DNA of 64,000 nt from Chenopodium formosanum (GCA_024500155.1 CM044879.1:3115501-3179500), one strand, 5' to 3'. Shown: positions 44,163 through 57,415, counted from the first letter of the stretch. Made by a program: numbers and translations. Notes: generated by a model not told the origin, from the letters alone.

Positions 44163-46972
44163 CAAGAGCAAAGATAATTTGAGGTGACATGATTTGGGGT
44201 TGTTATTGGGTCAACAAATTGTACCCTTTTGAGAATTGAGATACATCAAATGTTGGTTTAATTTTTATACTAGTTCTTTTTGTTGTACAAAAGAGAAAAA
44301 GAATAGAAGGGTTTTTTTTTTTTTTCAATTTTGTTGTTGAATCAATCCTCAATGTACATTATATTAATAAACAATATGGATAAAGAAGGCTTCTTTGATT
44401 TTTTGCATTTTATTACATTATTAAAGTACAACCTTGTTGCAATTACTTCCTCCAAAGCAGCAATTTTCATTATACACTAGAGTGGAGCCAGCGAGCCAGG
44501 TACAACCGGATATATAATGAACTCTCTTCAGAGTCGTACAGTACAGTCATAGGTTTTAGCTTAGTTATAAATGGGAATCAGTTTCATCATCAATTCATTA
44601 TTACTTGTCAAAAAAAAAAAAAAAATCAATTCATTATTACAGGCTTACAGCACTAATATAATTGAGGTTCTAATAGTGGAATTATATTCAGTTTCTTGCT
44701 TAAATGATCATAACATGGTGGGGGGAGCAATTAACTATATTTGTTAAACTTAATGATAAAATTAGCAAACTTAAGCAGAGTGTATTCCAATCTAATCTTT
44801 CATGAGTGTTTTTAAGGCATTTGGAATTTGGATTGTAGTTAAAAGGATGGATATTATTGTTTAATATTGACAGTTTCTTTGTTGATTCTAGTGCGGTTTT
44901 TCATTTGTTTTGAGTAACAAAGAAAAAAAGAAAAGAAAAAAAAGGGTAGGAATATGCTTTGGATAAGAAAATTGATGATTCACAAAAAGTGGGTTCATGA
45001 CAATTGACAACATATTGGGCTAATTCCTACTCGTACTCCTATCAAAGTGACTGCCTATAATCTCCAAGACATAAGGTTCTTGAGAATTGATTTTTCTAAA
45101 GATGAAATCGTTGATTTCACATAATTAGACGTATAAGACAATATTTTTCTCTTCTAATTTGCGTGAGGGTTATACATTTGTTTTTGTCGAAACATAACTA
45201 GAACCTGTTTACGTTAGTATTACGTAGTTGGTTATAAACACTATGAACCACAATAATTAGATTAATTGATTTGATATTCAAAACACTTGATCAATCAATC
45301 TATTTGACTTGTCAATGGAAAAAAAATTAATTTTTTTTTTTTTAAAAAAAAAACACCACTCAAGTAGCTAGTAGTTTTCATGTATTTGGACTCTTATGAA
45401 CCCAATAAATGGCAGGAGTAGCTAGGTCCAATAAATTTGGACAATTAATAGGATATTTTGGATCATACAAAATTGTTATGAATTACAATCTTAATCAACT
45501 AATTAATGGTCCCAAAAGGAATCAGTTGAATATCTTTTAATACAGTTACAAGCATAACCCCTTTCGTTTCAATTTGGTAGACACATTTGAAAACTATAAA
45601 ATTTCAAATAAAGCGATAGAGTTAAAAGAAAAACAAACACTTAAAATTTTGTTTAACTCATCTTAATGTATATAGTTTACTATACTCTTACTTTGTTTTA
45701 ACTTTTTATACATAATTGAAAATACTCACAATTAAATACGAAGGATTACATAAATATTGAACATCGAGTAAAATACGAGTTTATATTATAACGGATGGAG
45801 AATTTTAATCATTTTATTTGATCCTACAAAAATATTTGAAGGGGTGAGTGATTCTTTTGTAGTCATGCTAATGAACATCACAAGTGGCAAAATTAAAGCC
45901 AAGTAAGCTCCCCCTTTTCACCTCAAAAAATAGTTTTAGATGTGACATCACAATCCAAAAATCTCTAAAAAAAATAGCAAAATTTTCGTGTACAAATTTG
46001 TCATTTGGTTTGACTCCAGTTTGTGGGGTCATATATAAATGCTAAGTTAGGCCAACTTGATGAAACTGCTAAGAAAGAGGCATCAAATTTAGGGTCCTAC
46101 AAAATGAATTAAATTATTTTTACACGTGATTTTCAACTAATTTTAGTACTAACCTATTCTTTCTTTTTTGGTATTATTCTCTTTAACACCATCACTCTAT
46201 ATTTTGCAAGCTTTTGACTTGTATAATCCACTTGATTAATTAGGTTGGTGGTTCATCTATTTTATCCTAACCTATGCTAATTAGTATAGCTAAATTATTT
46301 CAAGTTATTAATTAGCTTCATTATTTTTTTGATGCAACACAATTATTTTTCTGTTTATAGTTGTCTATGAACATTTTCAAATTAGGTCAATTAGGTATTT
46401 AGGTATGCATCATGCACGGAGTATGTCAAATCAGGTACTAGTAGTAGAGTTATACAAAGTATATAGGAAAGTAAAATTGCTACTTTTTTGTAATACCACA
46501 AATTTATGATAAATTATAATACAAAAAAGAGTTATCTACGTACTCAATAATATTTGAAAATGTTAGCAGGTTTTGTAAATCTTCTTGATTTGAGTAAATT
46601 TCGATATTTTTCGTACAATTTAACCTAAACCAATGATATAATTTACAAATATTTTCTATAAGAAGATATCAAATTACCATTTGAATCATTTTGATAAGGT
46701 ACATAACCATAATCTTATGTTAAATGTTGTTAATTAAAAAAAGGAAGGACAATTCGGCATAATGACATGTTTGTTCCTTAAATAAGCGGAGTAGTAAATC
46801 TTAAGTTGTTAGTTGTAGTAAATTCTAATAAACGGGAAAGTGTCTTGGAACATATATTATATATAGTAGAAATTACAAATACAACAAATAATACAACTAC
46901 GAATATATTACAAAAGGTAAATATGTACTAGTCCTAATAAGTAAAAAGTTCAGATCTAGCGAAACAAGGTAA
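44163..46972. other. 3' region of PUB8 and intergenic
   Basis: PUB8 3' UTR with AATAAA at 44366, then AT-rich DNA with no gene. It contains a tiny poly(A) insertion at 44605-44624. Near 45550-45800 weak Stowaway-like ends can be imagined but not paired. Confidence 0.4.
44605..44624 (+). mobile_element. tail-only retroposon insertion
   Basis: TTGTC plus about 15 adenines between two copies of ATCAATTCATTATTAC (44589-44604 and 44625-44640). The long exact duplication with a poly(A) insert is the mark of target-primed reverse transcription that copied almost nothing beyond the tail. Confidence 0.6.
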
Positions 46973-47159
46973 GGGCATGTTCACATTTACTAAACTAAGC
47001 TGAACTGAACTGATTGGAGCTGAACTGAACTGATTGGAGCTGAACTGAACTGAACTAAACTGAAATGAATATTTTATGAGAGAGGGAAATTAGGAGCTGA
47101 ACTGAACTGATTGGAACTGAACTGAACTGAACTGAAATTAATTAAATATGAACATGCCC
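46973..47159. mobile_element. TTCAG-family MITE (copy 4)
   Basis: Inverted ends GGGCATGTTCACATTTACT and, reversed, GGGCATGTTCATATTTAAT, flanked by TAA on both sides (46970-46972 and 47160-47162). Tandem CTGAA units and AATATTTTATGAGAGAGG lie inside. The TSD shows the target site of the family well. Confidence 0.8.
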
Positions 47160-47341
47160 TAAATATGTACGAATATATTAAAACAAGCTTTGAAATCAAT
47201 TCTAACAAAAACATGTTAATGTTGTTAAAGTTGATCCGTTCTACAAGCTTAAAATTATCTTACTCAATTCAAACCAATTCATTGAATTTGTCTGCCATCT
47301 AGGGGTTTACTCTCCTTTTATTATTAGCCCCTACTTCTAAT

Positions 47342-47817
47342 TAGGGTTGTTCATTAGTCCAAGATCGGATCAGATCACTTTAGACCGATTTTAGAATTTT
47401 ATTTAAAAATTGCTAAATTTTTAAAAATATCATGAAAAATTTGAAAAAAGCATAGGATAAACTCTACTTCAGCGTTTTTTTTTTTTTTTTTTTTTTGGTT
47501 TTTGTTTTTTGTTTTGTTTTTTTTTTTTGTTTTTTTTTTAATGTAAAGTAAAAAAAGCTCATTTAATTAAAGATTTCAAAGGTTATAAAGAATAATCTTA
47601 ACCATTATCTAAGATTTTATGCATAAATTTAAGGAAAAAATCGGTCCATTCAAGACCGGTTTTTTTTTTTTTTTGGGTTTGGACCGGACTGAAGATCGAA
47701 AATATAAATTTCTAGACCCAGAGACCGTGCTAGTTTATTTACTCTAGTCCGGTCCAAGGTTGGTCTGGACTGGTCTAGGTCAATTTTTCGTTCCGAGCCG
47801 ATTTTTGAACACCCCTA
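47342..47817. mobile_element. non-autonomous hAT element
   Basis: Ends TAGGGTTGTTCA and, reversed, TAGGGGTGTTCA, flanked by an exact 8-bp duplication CTTCTAAT (47334-47341 and 47818-47825), as hAT elements make. Subterminal CGGTCC/CTGGTC motifs recur on both sides. The middle has long T-rich runs at 47477-47560. No transposase. 476 bp. Confidence 0.85.
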
Positions 47818-47826
47818 CTTCTAATA

Positions 47827-47914
47827 CTACCTCAGTTTCTTTTTAGTTATACCAAAGGAATTTTTTGTGCCTTATAAATAATACCCCTTTATTACAACTA
47901 AGTAACAGAGGCAT
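47827..47914. mobile_element. Stowaway MITE (copy 3), degenerate
   Basis: Starts CTACCTCAGTTTC and ends AACAGAGGCAT with TA flanks; the loop AATAATACCCC is shared with the copies at 24173 and 29030. Arm mismatches indicate greater age. It directly abuts the right TSD of the hAT element. Confidence 0.65.
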
Positions 47915-47916
47915 TA

Positions 47917-50344
47917 AAAGGAGAGTACACTCAAAATGTCGCCCTTTTAAATGTGTCACCTTACCTGCCGCATCATATTACATGATATCAAATTTATTGC
48001 ACTTTTTGTAATATATCAATAAAGTAAAATATACCAATTGAGCACCAAATTAAAATACTTTTAGAAAATTTCAATTGAGATAATAAAGAAAATTTTAATA
48101 TTGTTTATGATCAAATTAATCACATAAGTATAGGCCTTTATTTCTCCTATATATTCCATAAGTATGTACATTGTATAAAAATACATGCTCTTGATTTTTG
48201 AAGGACTCGATAATATGTCCATTAAATTCGTACCACCGTAGCTTCATAAATGGACACCATATTGATAAGCAACATACACTATGCGATGCTGACTTCCAAA
48301 TATATATGGGCCTGAAGACAACTGTTTGCTTAAGTACCACTAATTTAGTTGGGCTAATTAGCCCCTTGTAAACTGATTGAGGTGGGGATACAAATTCTTA
48401 ATTGTCACTACAATAATTGTTATTATTGTTGATAATACACATTACAATCATACTGTTAGACGATATATTTTCCGATACTGATTATATCTCATATATCTAA
48501 TACATAATATAACTCTCCAAGGGGGTCATATCAAGACTTAATAAGGTTCTAATCTCAAAATTTATAAGTTTGAGTTCCAAATCATGTAAATTAGGTCTTT
48601 GAAGCTAAGTGTATGAGACTTAAGTTGAAGTCATAGTAATAAGGTCTCTCTTTACCATTAAAAAGATTCTCCAAATAAAATAGATAATGGCATAAAGATG
48701 GGTTGCCCTACCTCAAAAGTATAGAGCTAAATTCATATAAAAAGACACATATTATTAAGCACATAAATATACACTAATACACAAATCACAATCTGTAAAA
48801 CTGGTCCAATGACCATACTATACTATACATATTCAATATTTTATGTCCCATTTTTTGTAACCATGCATGCATAGAGAGTGACAATAGGATAGAAGGGGAC
48901 CAAAGTTTTCATTTATAAAGCATAATCGAATGAAGCTGTTACCGATAATAACCACATAAAGAGCCTATTCCACATAGTACTTTTTTCACGTTACTAGTAC
49001 GTAGTTGCAAATTAATTCATCAAAATTTAGTTTGATTAAGGAGGTTACCAAGAAGCTACGTACCATAGCAAAGGGGAATGAGGGATGGGGGACGATGTAA
49101 ATTACCACATCTTTAATATGAGGGTCATTATATAATATTTAGCAGATAATTAAACTTGAATAGAGAGATCATAAGCAATCGTGTACCTAATCTCTTTAAC
49201 ACGACCCTCATATTACATGAGGACCATTTTCTTGTATAGAGAGATCATAAGCAATCGTGTACCTATTCTCTTTAACAAAAACTCAAACACTATCCTTATC
49301 ATAATATTTAATGAATATTCATACAATCACCAATTATTCTTAAAATCATGTTAATTAAAATCAATTATACACTTTATTATGGGATAATGAGAGTTAATTT
49401 TAAAGATTTAATAACCACAGTGAAATAATTATAATATTATTTAATTGCAATTCATTACCAAGATACTTAGAAAAATCATACAGAATTACTGATACGTACA
49501 TATTCATTACATGGTTGTGGCAATGATTCATTCATCATTGTATGACATGTACTTCTTCTATTTAAATTAGTTGACATTTTTTTTTAATAACCTTTGTCAA
49601 TGCATTAGTTCAACCTTGAATATATCTAATTATTAAAAAAATAAAAATAATAAAAAGTTATTATTTGGAAACACACATTCTTCAACAAAGATATGTAGCA
49701 CACGATCCTAAATAACTGCATTTTTTTCGCATATCTATAAATCACAAAAGATAATTAAACCAGAATTTGTGAATAATATCAAAAGTCAAAGCATGTCAAC
49801 TAATTCATAGAATTGAGCAGTCATAAGATACCACATCTTGTTGTCCCAAGTTATTCTTTTTTTCGCACATAAAAATATAACTTGTGTTTTTTCATACATG
49901 AGCTAAGAAAAAAAAACAATTTGACTAAATATTTTCCATATCAAATTGATTAACTACCTTATTATCATATATTATACGTGAATCAATTTGAAATCTACAC
50001 AACATTATTATCCTTGTCTAGAGACAATGGCTTTAAAAAAAATTTCATACATAATCAATGCTAACAAATCAACAAATTAATTACATAAAAAGATCTCTTT
50101 CCTTTTTCTTATGATATCAACATATTTTCCTAATTAAAACTATTAAAACCAATTCTTATCCTAGTTACAAACCATGCAGTCAACCTAAAAAATTATCTTT
50201 GATGATACATTTGAATATCTTAATCCAGCTATAATAATTCATAATGCATTTTAATTTCTACTTTAATGACACAAATAATGTGGTATATAATTGTAATTAA
50301 AATCATAATCTTGTCATAAATTAGTTTTCCTTGTCAAAAAAGTG
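47917..50344. other. intergenic upstream of AGL80-like gene
   Basis: About 2.4 kb of AT-rich DNA without a gene. It contains a 40-bp direct repeat near 49161 and 49237. Promoter elements of the MADS gene probably lie at the right end. Confidence 0.4.
49161..49276. repeat. 40-bp direct repeat, 76-bp period
   Basis: TAGAGAGATCATAAGCAATC and the following bases to TCTCTTTAAC occur at 49161-49200 and 49237-49276, differing at one position. Confidence 0.75.
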
Positions 50345-50351
50345 TATATAA
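50345..50351 (+). promoter_or_regulatory. candidate TATA box of AGL80-like gene
   Basis: TATATAA lies 89 bp before the ATG at 50434, a normal distance for a short plant leader. Confidence 0.4.
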
Positions 50352-50433
50352 ACCCCTTACTTCTTTAGGAGAAATCACACCCAAAAAAAAAAAAAAACCC
50401 CATTTCTTCTTGTTTGTTCTCCTCTCTAATACA

Positions 50434-51360
50434 ATGACAAGGAAGAAGGTCAAGCTAGCCTTCATCACTAATGACTCGGCCCGAAAAGCAACCTACAAGA
50501 AGAGAAAGCGAGGCCTATTGAAGAAGATGGACGAGCTGACAACCCTATGTGATGTCAAGGCTTGTGCTATCCTCTATAGCCCGTATGAGACCCGACCAGT
50601 GGTGTGGCCCGCACCATCCGGGGCCAAAGACGTGATTGCGAGCTTCAAGAGGCTGCCGGAGATGGAGAAGGTGAAGAAGATGGTGAGCCAAGAGGAGTTC
50701 CTAAGGCAAAGGGTGGCTAAGGCACATGAACAACTTAAGAAGCAACAAAAGGATAATAGAGAAAAAGACATGACTCAAGTTATGTACCAATGTTTGACTG
50801 GTAAGAGCATCCAAAATATGAGTTTATTAGACTTAAGTGATCTTACTTGGGTGATTAATCAACATTTAGGTGATATTAACAAGAGGTTTGATGTTTTAAA
50901 AAAAGAAAATCTCCGCCCTAATAAAAACAATAATAACAACAATATTTACAATAATGTTAATACTCATTCGGGGGTAGGCTTGCCACCATATCAGCATTCG
51001 ATGTGCCCTAAAACAAAAGCAAAAACAAAAATGGAAGGCGAGTGTTTGCAAGGACTAGGAGATGATCTTGATGATATGCAACAATGGTCATCATTTATGG
51101 ATATGATGGGTCCGCCGATGACATTTGATCATCAACCTCCTCCTCCTCCTCCGCCTCCTCAACAACATCATCATGGTATGTCATTGGGTAATGGGTTAAG
51201 TGGTGTAACAAATGGTGGTGCTAGTACTAGTAGTAATACTAGTAATAACATTAATAATGCAAATATGATGACAATGATGATGGGTCAATTTGGTGACTAC
51301 AATGGGCATGCTATTAATAATCCATCTATGTGGTCCAATAGTAATGCTTTCCTCCCTTGA
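50434..51360 (+). CDS. AGL80: type I (M-gamma) MADS-box factor, AGL80-like
   Basis: Nuclear DNA-binding factor. Arabidopsis AGL80 acts in the central cell of the female gametophyte; that role here is inferred. Intronless, 308 residues. The frame is open from 50410, but that codon is TTG; ATG 50434 begins the canonical MTRKKVKLAFITNDSARKAT. MADS domain about residues 1-60 (RKRGLLKKMDELTTLCDVKA, then CAILYSPYETRPVVWP), then the M-gamma region (LPEMEKVKKMVSQEEFLRQR and DNREKDMTQVMYQCL) and SLLDLSDLTWVINQHLGDIN. The C-terminus is low complexity: Asn-rich, then eight prolines, Gln/His, and Asn/Met-rich, as expected for a fast-evolving activation region. The stop codon is the first unit of a TGA microsatellite. 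Whether it is the AGL80 ortholog or a close paralog cannot be settled here. Confidence 0.92.
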   Translation: MTRKKVKLAFITNDSARKATYKKRKRGLLKKMDELTTLCDVKACAILYSPYETRPVVWPAPSGAKDVIASFKRLPEMEKVKKMVSQEEFLRQRVAKAHEQLKKQQKDNREKDMTQVMYQCLTGKSIQNMSLLDLSDLTWVINQHLGDINKRFDVLKKENLRPNKNNNNNNIYNNVNTHSGVGLPPYQHSMCPKTKAKTKMEGECLQGLGDDLDDMQQWSSFMDMMGPPMTFDHQPPPPPPPPQQHHHGMSLGNGLSGVTNGGASTSSNTSNNINNANMMTMMMGQFGDYNGHAINNPSMWSNSNAFLP

Positions 51361-51405
51361 TGATGATGATGATGATGATGGTGATGATGATGGTCATGAT
51401 GATGA
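51358..51405 (+). repeat. TGA/GAT microsatellite at the stop codon
   Basis: Begins with the stop codon of the MADS gene and continues as in-frame TGA units with a few TGG/TCA variants, giving about ten extra in-frame stops. Confidence 0.85.
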
Positions 51406-53250
51406 AATGGTTATGATATCATGGAAGTATGGACATGATATGTTGAAGGGTTTCAATGTTTATTTTTAGATTTTCTTATTTTAGTATTGCAAGTTATGTG
51501 TTTTATTAGATGAACACAAATTTTATCAGCTTTTAGTCTTGGTTGTGTAATCGAAGAATGTTTAAATTAAAGTGATATGTTATTGGAATAATTAAGCTTA
51601 TTATTTTGAGTATCCTTTCTAGTTTTTATGTAACCAAATTAAAGTATGCAATTTCTTAGCCTGGTTCAAATTTATTGTGATGAATTATCAATTTTTGTTT
51701 AATCAATAACCTTTGCTATTTGAACAAGGTAATTCCCTTAATTAGCATGTACATTCGATCATAAACATGATGCTACTAATTTAATTATATTTTTCAATTC
51801 CTTCCAATAAAATACATGCATACAAAGATCAAAACTCCTTGTCTAATGACTCCATCTTAATGAGTTTAGCTTGAATAGGTCAAGATTAGTTAATAAATTT
51901 ATCGTGCTCGTGATTTCTATTCAATTATTTATTGTTTAAGACTTTTTGCGTAGTTTCAAATTTCGTGACAAACAATTTAACAAATAAATCCTCATTTCTT
52001 TTCAACATCATTTAATTTCCACGTTAATGGATGTAAAAATTTAAGTGTTTAACATGATACCATATATACCACCAAATAATCTAGTACTTGAACAAAGCTT
52101 TTTAAAAGATACTCGCACTTCATTTAAAATTTGAAACCATACAAGAAAACAGGTAGTGCATTTCATTGAAACCAAAAGGTTTGTTTAAGCAAGTAGTGCA
52201 ATTGTGTGAGAAAGAGAAGCCAAAGTGATTGCTTTAATTTGTTCAACGTGACGCCTATGAAACTTTTCCGCACCAATTATCCATGTAAATTTCTCCCACG
52301 ACTCTTTTGGTTACAAAGTATTTGCATCATTTCAATTTTCGAGGTATATTTATTCTCAAAGTATTTGTAGTACAGTAAAACCTTCTTTGATTTATTTTTT
52401 TTTTCCCTAAAAAGCTAGATGAGGGGATTCTTTTATTTTATACTACATATATATTCAGTGGAAAGCGGATGTAAATCGGTAACTTTAAAAATTAGAATGA
52501 AATATGTAATCTTTGCTTGCTTATTGTTGAATGTAGGGATAAATTTTTGTTCGAACATAAATGTCAATTATATTAACACTTGTAAGAGAACATCATAAAG
52601 CAAGAAAGACCGGATGGGATCACCTTAATTAAAACTTTATATATAAAAGCCTAACAACTTTATAACATGCTTTAGTAAAGAGGGTTACCCTTAAATTGAA
52701 GTAAAGAAGAGTCCTCAAGGTTCGAAGAAATGAGTCACAACTTTTGTACTTGTATCATCATCTAGAACCCAAAAGAAGGGTCTCAAATTAAATAATCTAG
52801 AATTCCTCCAATTTATATAAGAGAAATTAATTATATACTTCATATATCATACGTTATACGAGTCTCATAATTTAAGATGAATTGACAAGAACGAAGACTT
52901 CATGCAATGATTTTACGTATACTATACTATGCAGTGATACTTCATGCAATTGATATTTGTAAATGGGAAATTATGAAAATAATAAGCTCAAGGAACTCGT
53001 GATTCATTAAAATTGCGGTCTACGACATGCCATCTTTGCCATGGGTATAGGATGTATATATATGTAGATGGATTATTTGATTTATTTCGATGATTTTTGA
53101 TGATCGAAAGCTAATAATGGACACCTTTGCACCTTATTAAGAACCAAGTTAATCTGATAATTGCAACTCGATCAATTTCCTACAAAACAAAGAAGAAGAT
53201 TCAATAATTGATCTCATAGCAAACACAAAATGTAATTTTTTTATGTAATT

Positions 53251-53331
53251 AATATGGCATACCCATTATCGTAGGGCCATATACGAACCAAGTAACAATA
53301 TGGTATACCCATTATCGTAGGGCCATATACG
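53251..53331. repeat. 35-bp direct repeat, 46-bp period
   Basis: AATATGGCATACCCATTATC through GGGCCATATACG is repeated at 53297-53331 with one difference. The unit contains the partly palindromic pair AATATGG and CCATATA. Confidence 0.7.
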
Positions 53332-53657
53332 GGAACATAAAAGATGAATATTAATTTTTTCATATAATTAATTCAAAATTTTGTTTGTTTTATTTTATTT
53401 TTGTTTTCCATTTGTTGTCGGCTTGGGGCTGCTACTACAAAAGCTTCATGCTGCTCCCCACTATTATTAATTTAATTTTTATTATTAAAAAAAGCCAAGG
53501 AATGAAAACATAAAATAATAATATGAGAGCAATATATAACCCTTTGACATCATATCATATTCATGGGTGGGATTAATTATACCACATAAACAACTGAAAG
53601 AAACATGAAAAAGAAAATAACTAATACTCCATATACTGTCAAGTGTGAACCTTCTTT

Positions 53658-53671
53658 TTTTTCAAAAAAAA
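53658..53671 (+). mobile_element. possible tail-only insertion
   Basis: TTTTTC plus eight adenines between exact copies of GTGTGAACCTTCTTT (53643-53657 and 53672-53686). Similar to the insertions at 15264 and 44605, but the T-run makes slippage duplication a fair alternative. Confidence 0.4.
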
Positions 53672-54778
53672 GTGTGAACCTTCTTTGGGAGTTAATTAAT
53701 TACTCTGCGATATTTAGGAGAAAATTATGCCGAAAATGGTGGAAATTTTGCATTAGCAAACTACGCACTCTAAAATATGACTCGAATTTGTTTTTGAACA
53801 ACCCAACAATCAGGGTCTAGGGTTGGGGCAACACATTCTAATTTGGAAATCGGGAAAAATTCCCTTGAAACAAACATTATCTACCATATCGAGCTATGAT
53901 TTTCTTGTTTAAACCTATTTTTGGGCCGGGTTAGATTTATTCCGTTCTTGTAATCCTTAGATCAATAAATTTTTTTACCATATGTTTTTGTTATATCCAT
54001 TTTTCATTAATTTTCGTACATCTATCCCAACAAAATCAACGTAAAGTAACACTTAATTTATTTATTAATTGTTTATAATAGCAAGATATTTTGTTAATTG
54101 AAGTGAATTAGTGGGATGACCCATGATCAACATACCTGGAAAGTGCTTTCATAATTTCAGCTTCTAGAAATACAAAAAATTGCAACCACCACTATATATA
54201 ATTCAAATGAATACCATGATTATAAACCGAGAAGATTGACTCTACCAACTTTATTGTTAAAGCCAAAGCTGTATTACTGTATTAAATCATATGTTTATAG
54301 TTTCATTTTTTTTTTTATTGGATAACAATGCATAAGTAAAAAAATAAAATAAAATTGATGTGGATATATAGGAAATGGTACAAATTGTGTGATAGTATTA
54401 GATGAAGATTAGAAAAATTATTGATGTAAGATATTAGTACTTATAATAAGTGGCATGCGGGTTTTGTACTAAACATTTGCAAAACCCTAAAATTACAAGG
54501 CATTGCCTTACTTATTGATTCTCAAAATGTCATCATCACATTAATTATAAATTGGTTTTACTTACAAATACTATATGCATAGAACTATTTTTAGGATCGG
54601 ACATAAAGTTATTGATCAATTTCAAGATAGAGTCACACTTGAATTTGTATGATGTGTTATACTCCCATCAAGTCAGATCATATTACTTCCTTTTTAGTTG
54701 CATCGCTTTTGTATCTACGATCTCCTAGATAATTTTTAGAGTAAAGAGAGATAGAGAGAAAAAAATAAAGAGGTCCCA

Positions 54779-54875
54779 TTTCCTTCTCTCATAAAATATT
54801 CAGATCAGTTCAGCTCCAATAAATTCAGTTCATTTGAGTTCAGTTCAGTTCAATTCAGTCAATCAGAACAGACCC
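54779..54875. mobile_element. TTCAG-family MITE, partial (copy 5)
   Basis: CTTCTCTCATAAAATATTC, tandem TTCAG units and a right end AATCAGAACAGACCC followed by TAA. The left terminal repeat is missing. Confidence 0.55.
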
Positions 54876-54878
54876 TAA

Positions 54879-57220
54879 TTAATTTAAGGTTAATCATTAT
54901 TCAGCATAATAACCAACTAGCTACCATCAAATTAAGTTAGGACATTTAATCGACAACAACCAAGAGATAAATTCTTTATTGATAGTAAATTTTCTTATTT
55001 TTCTTCATTTTAATGAATTAGAGCAATATCGAGAGATCAAAGATGAACTTAATCTTTACATATCCACCATTATATTAAAAAATTAAATTAAAAAAAACGC
55101 AGTAGTTAACAACCACCTAGATGCACCATGATGGTCACAACTACCTAGATTCGTGTGGTGAAAAAATCAAGTACAAATTCAATGAGTCAAATTCATGTCT
55201 AAGAAACATAGAGAATAATTGATGGAAACGATTAGCTATAATGACATTCTATAAGTGATGAAAAATAAATGGAAGAAAAAGGAATTGTAAGTTAGGAATT
55301 TGATTATTAGAAAAGAAGCACGTTAAGAGACAAATAGAATGATGAGATTCTCCTAAAAACTTTTTTAAAAAGTCGTAAAAGAAAGTCATATTATCGTCTT
55401 TGTGACACTCGATTATTTTAGTTGCCTTATTTCACTTTGTACCTAAAGAACTCCACGTTATGCAAAATTTGAAGGATATGTTATATGTATGATTCATTTC
55501 TTAGTTTTATATTACTAGTTCATCTCGTATTTGTTGTAACAGTTTGGCTTAATTTACACGTACTACTTATTCATGTACAAAGTAATAAAGTATTACGTAT
55601 ACTTAGACTACTTAAATCATTCTTGAAAGTCAAAATAACTTTTCATTTTGAGGTGATTCAAAATTTTTAACTCGATTTTATTTTAAATTTTTTCTAATTT
55701 TAATTTACAACCCTTGTATGGATTTTTTGAAGTGAAGGGAATAATAAAATATAAATAGTGAGTATTATTACAAGTATTGAGCACATACTATATTGTTGGG
55801 CTAGGTTAGCTTAAACTTTGATTATATAGATTACTTCATATGAATTTTTCATTAAAGATATTACTCTGAAGTGCATAAAATTTCACATAGTATAAACGTT
55901 AAACAACTATTCTGTTAATAACATTTTTTTTTTACTCTGAAGTAACATTTTTGTTCTGTAAAATTGTATTAAACTGACTGTTACACCAACTTGTCTATGA
56001 TAAATTGGTGCACCGATGAGTTATGACACACCTAGGTTAATTGAATTATTGAAATCTTATAAGTTTCAACTAAAAATTATGGAATACCTTTTTTTTTTTT
56101 AAAAAAAAAAAAATTTGCTACATACCTTTGTTTAGCACACTTATCATATAATTATACAAACTCAAATTTTTGCAGAATGCATTTAGATAGTGATTTAGCT
56201 AAATTCTCTCCAGCAACTTTTATTTTTTTAGTATTTCTATCAAAATAATATATTTGTAAAAATATGTCATTGCTTTTGAAAATGTAGTAATCCGTAGACA
56301 ATTCGGGCAAATTAAGTAGAATTCTCCAATAGTTAGGAAAAAAATAAGTGACTACTAACTCAATGGCAAAGAATCTTTTCAGATGAAATAGACAGCCAAC
56401 AAAAAATAAACAAAAAAAAAAATCCAACAACTACAAAATTAGTGACAAAGTGACATATTGAGCAGGTGTAGTATCCCATCCTTCTAGAAACACGATATAA
56501 ATCATTGTATTATTGGCTTCTTTACGAGAGAAAATCATGCAATTAAACACTACAACAGTTGACTGATAATTTACCCAATGCAATTATGCAATTATAGAAG
56601 ATAAAGAAAATGAAAGAACCACCAAATATTATAAGAATGAAAAATTCTAGTGTTCCTTTTTTATTTAAGAGGTTTTTTTTTTTTTTTTTTTTAACCCTAG
56701 ATAGTAATTTTCATTTTTCTGTATTACAACAATGGGTCTATTAATTATGATTGGATCATACATGCATGCAAATTAATTTATAGTAAGGATAATGACATGT
56801 TAGTAGAAGTTCAAACAAAAAAATATTAATATAAGTAATTGATTTTCCCGTTAAGAGGAAAAAAAATTGTAAAAGATGTCAATAAGTTGTATCACTTGTA
56901 TGCAAGCATCCCAAAACTAATTGTAACACTAAAAAAGAAACCAGGAATTTAAAATGATTACTATGGAAAACATTTAGCCGCATTCTATAGTACTAAGCTA
57001 GGTATTATGGGTTACATTGTGTTTTTGATCAAAAGTAAATTGTAGTTTGAGCCAGAAGTTCTTGCATAAACTTGTTAAATTAGGTCATGTTATGTCTATA
57101 ATTCGATGAATTACGAGAAAAGCATGAAAAATTGAGTTTCAAATTGGTTTTTATCCAGTCCCATATACATAACTGAGTTAATTAGGTCAAGTCAAGGTGA
57201 CCTAATTATCCAACATGTTT
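54879..57220. other. intergenic, nothing recognised
   Basis: AT-rich with long A and T runs (for example T13 facing A13 near 56090-56115). No gene or bounded repeat seen. Confidence 0.4.
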
Positions 57221-57223
57221 TAA

Positions 57224-57415
57224 GGGCCTGTTCACTTTAGTTCAATTTCAGCTTCAATCAGTTCAATTTAGCACCAATCAGTTCAGTTCAATTTAGCTCA
57301 TAATTTCCTTCTCTCATAAAATATTCATTTCAGTTCAGTTCAATTTAGTTCAGTTCAGCTTCAATAAATTCAGTTCAATTCACTTCAGCTCAATTCAGTA
57401 AATATAAACAGACTC
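57224..57415. mobile_element. TTCAG-family MITE (copy 6)
   Basis: Starts GGGCCTGTTCACTTTAG and ends, reversed, GAGTCTGTTTATATTTACT, flanked by TAA (57221-57223 and 57416-57418). The same tandem TTCAG blocks and CTCATAAAATATTCATTTC core as the other copies. Confidence 0.75.

Larger units (their letters stand above)
51406..54778. other. intergenic
   Basis: 3' UTR of the MADS gene, then AT-rich DNA. It contains a direct repeat at 53251-53331 and a short poly(A) insertion at 53658-53671. No gene recognised; the frame open at 53605-53820 covers that insertion and has no domain. Confidence 0.4.
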
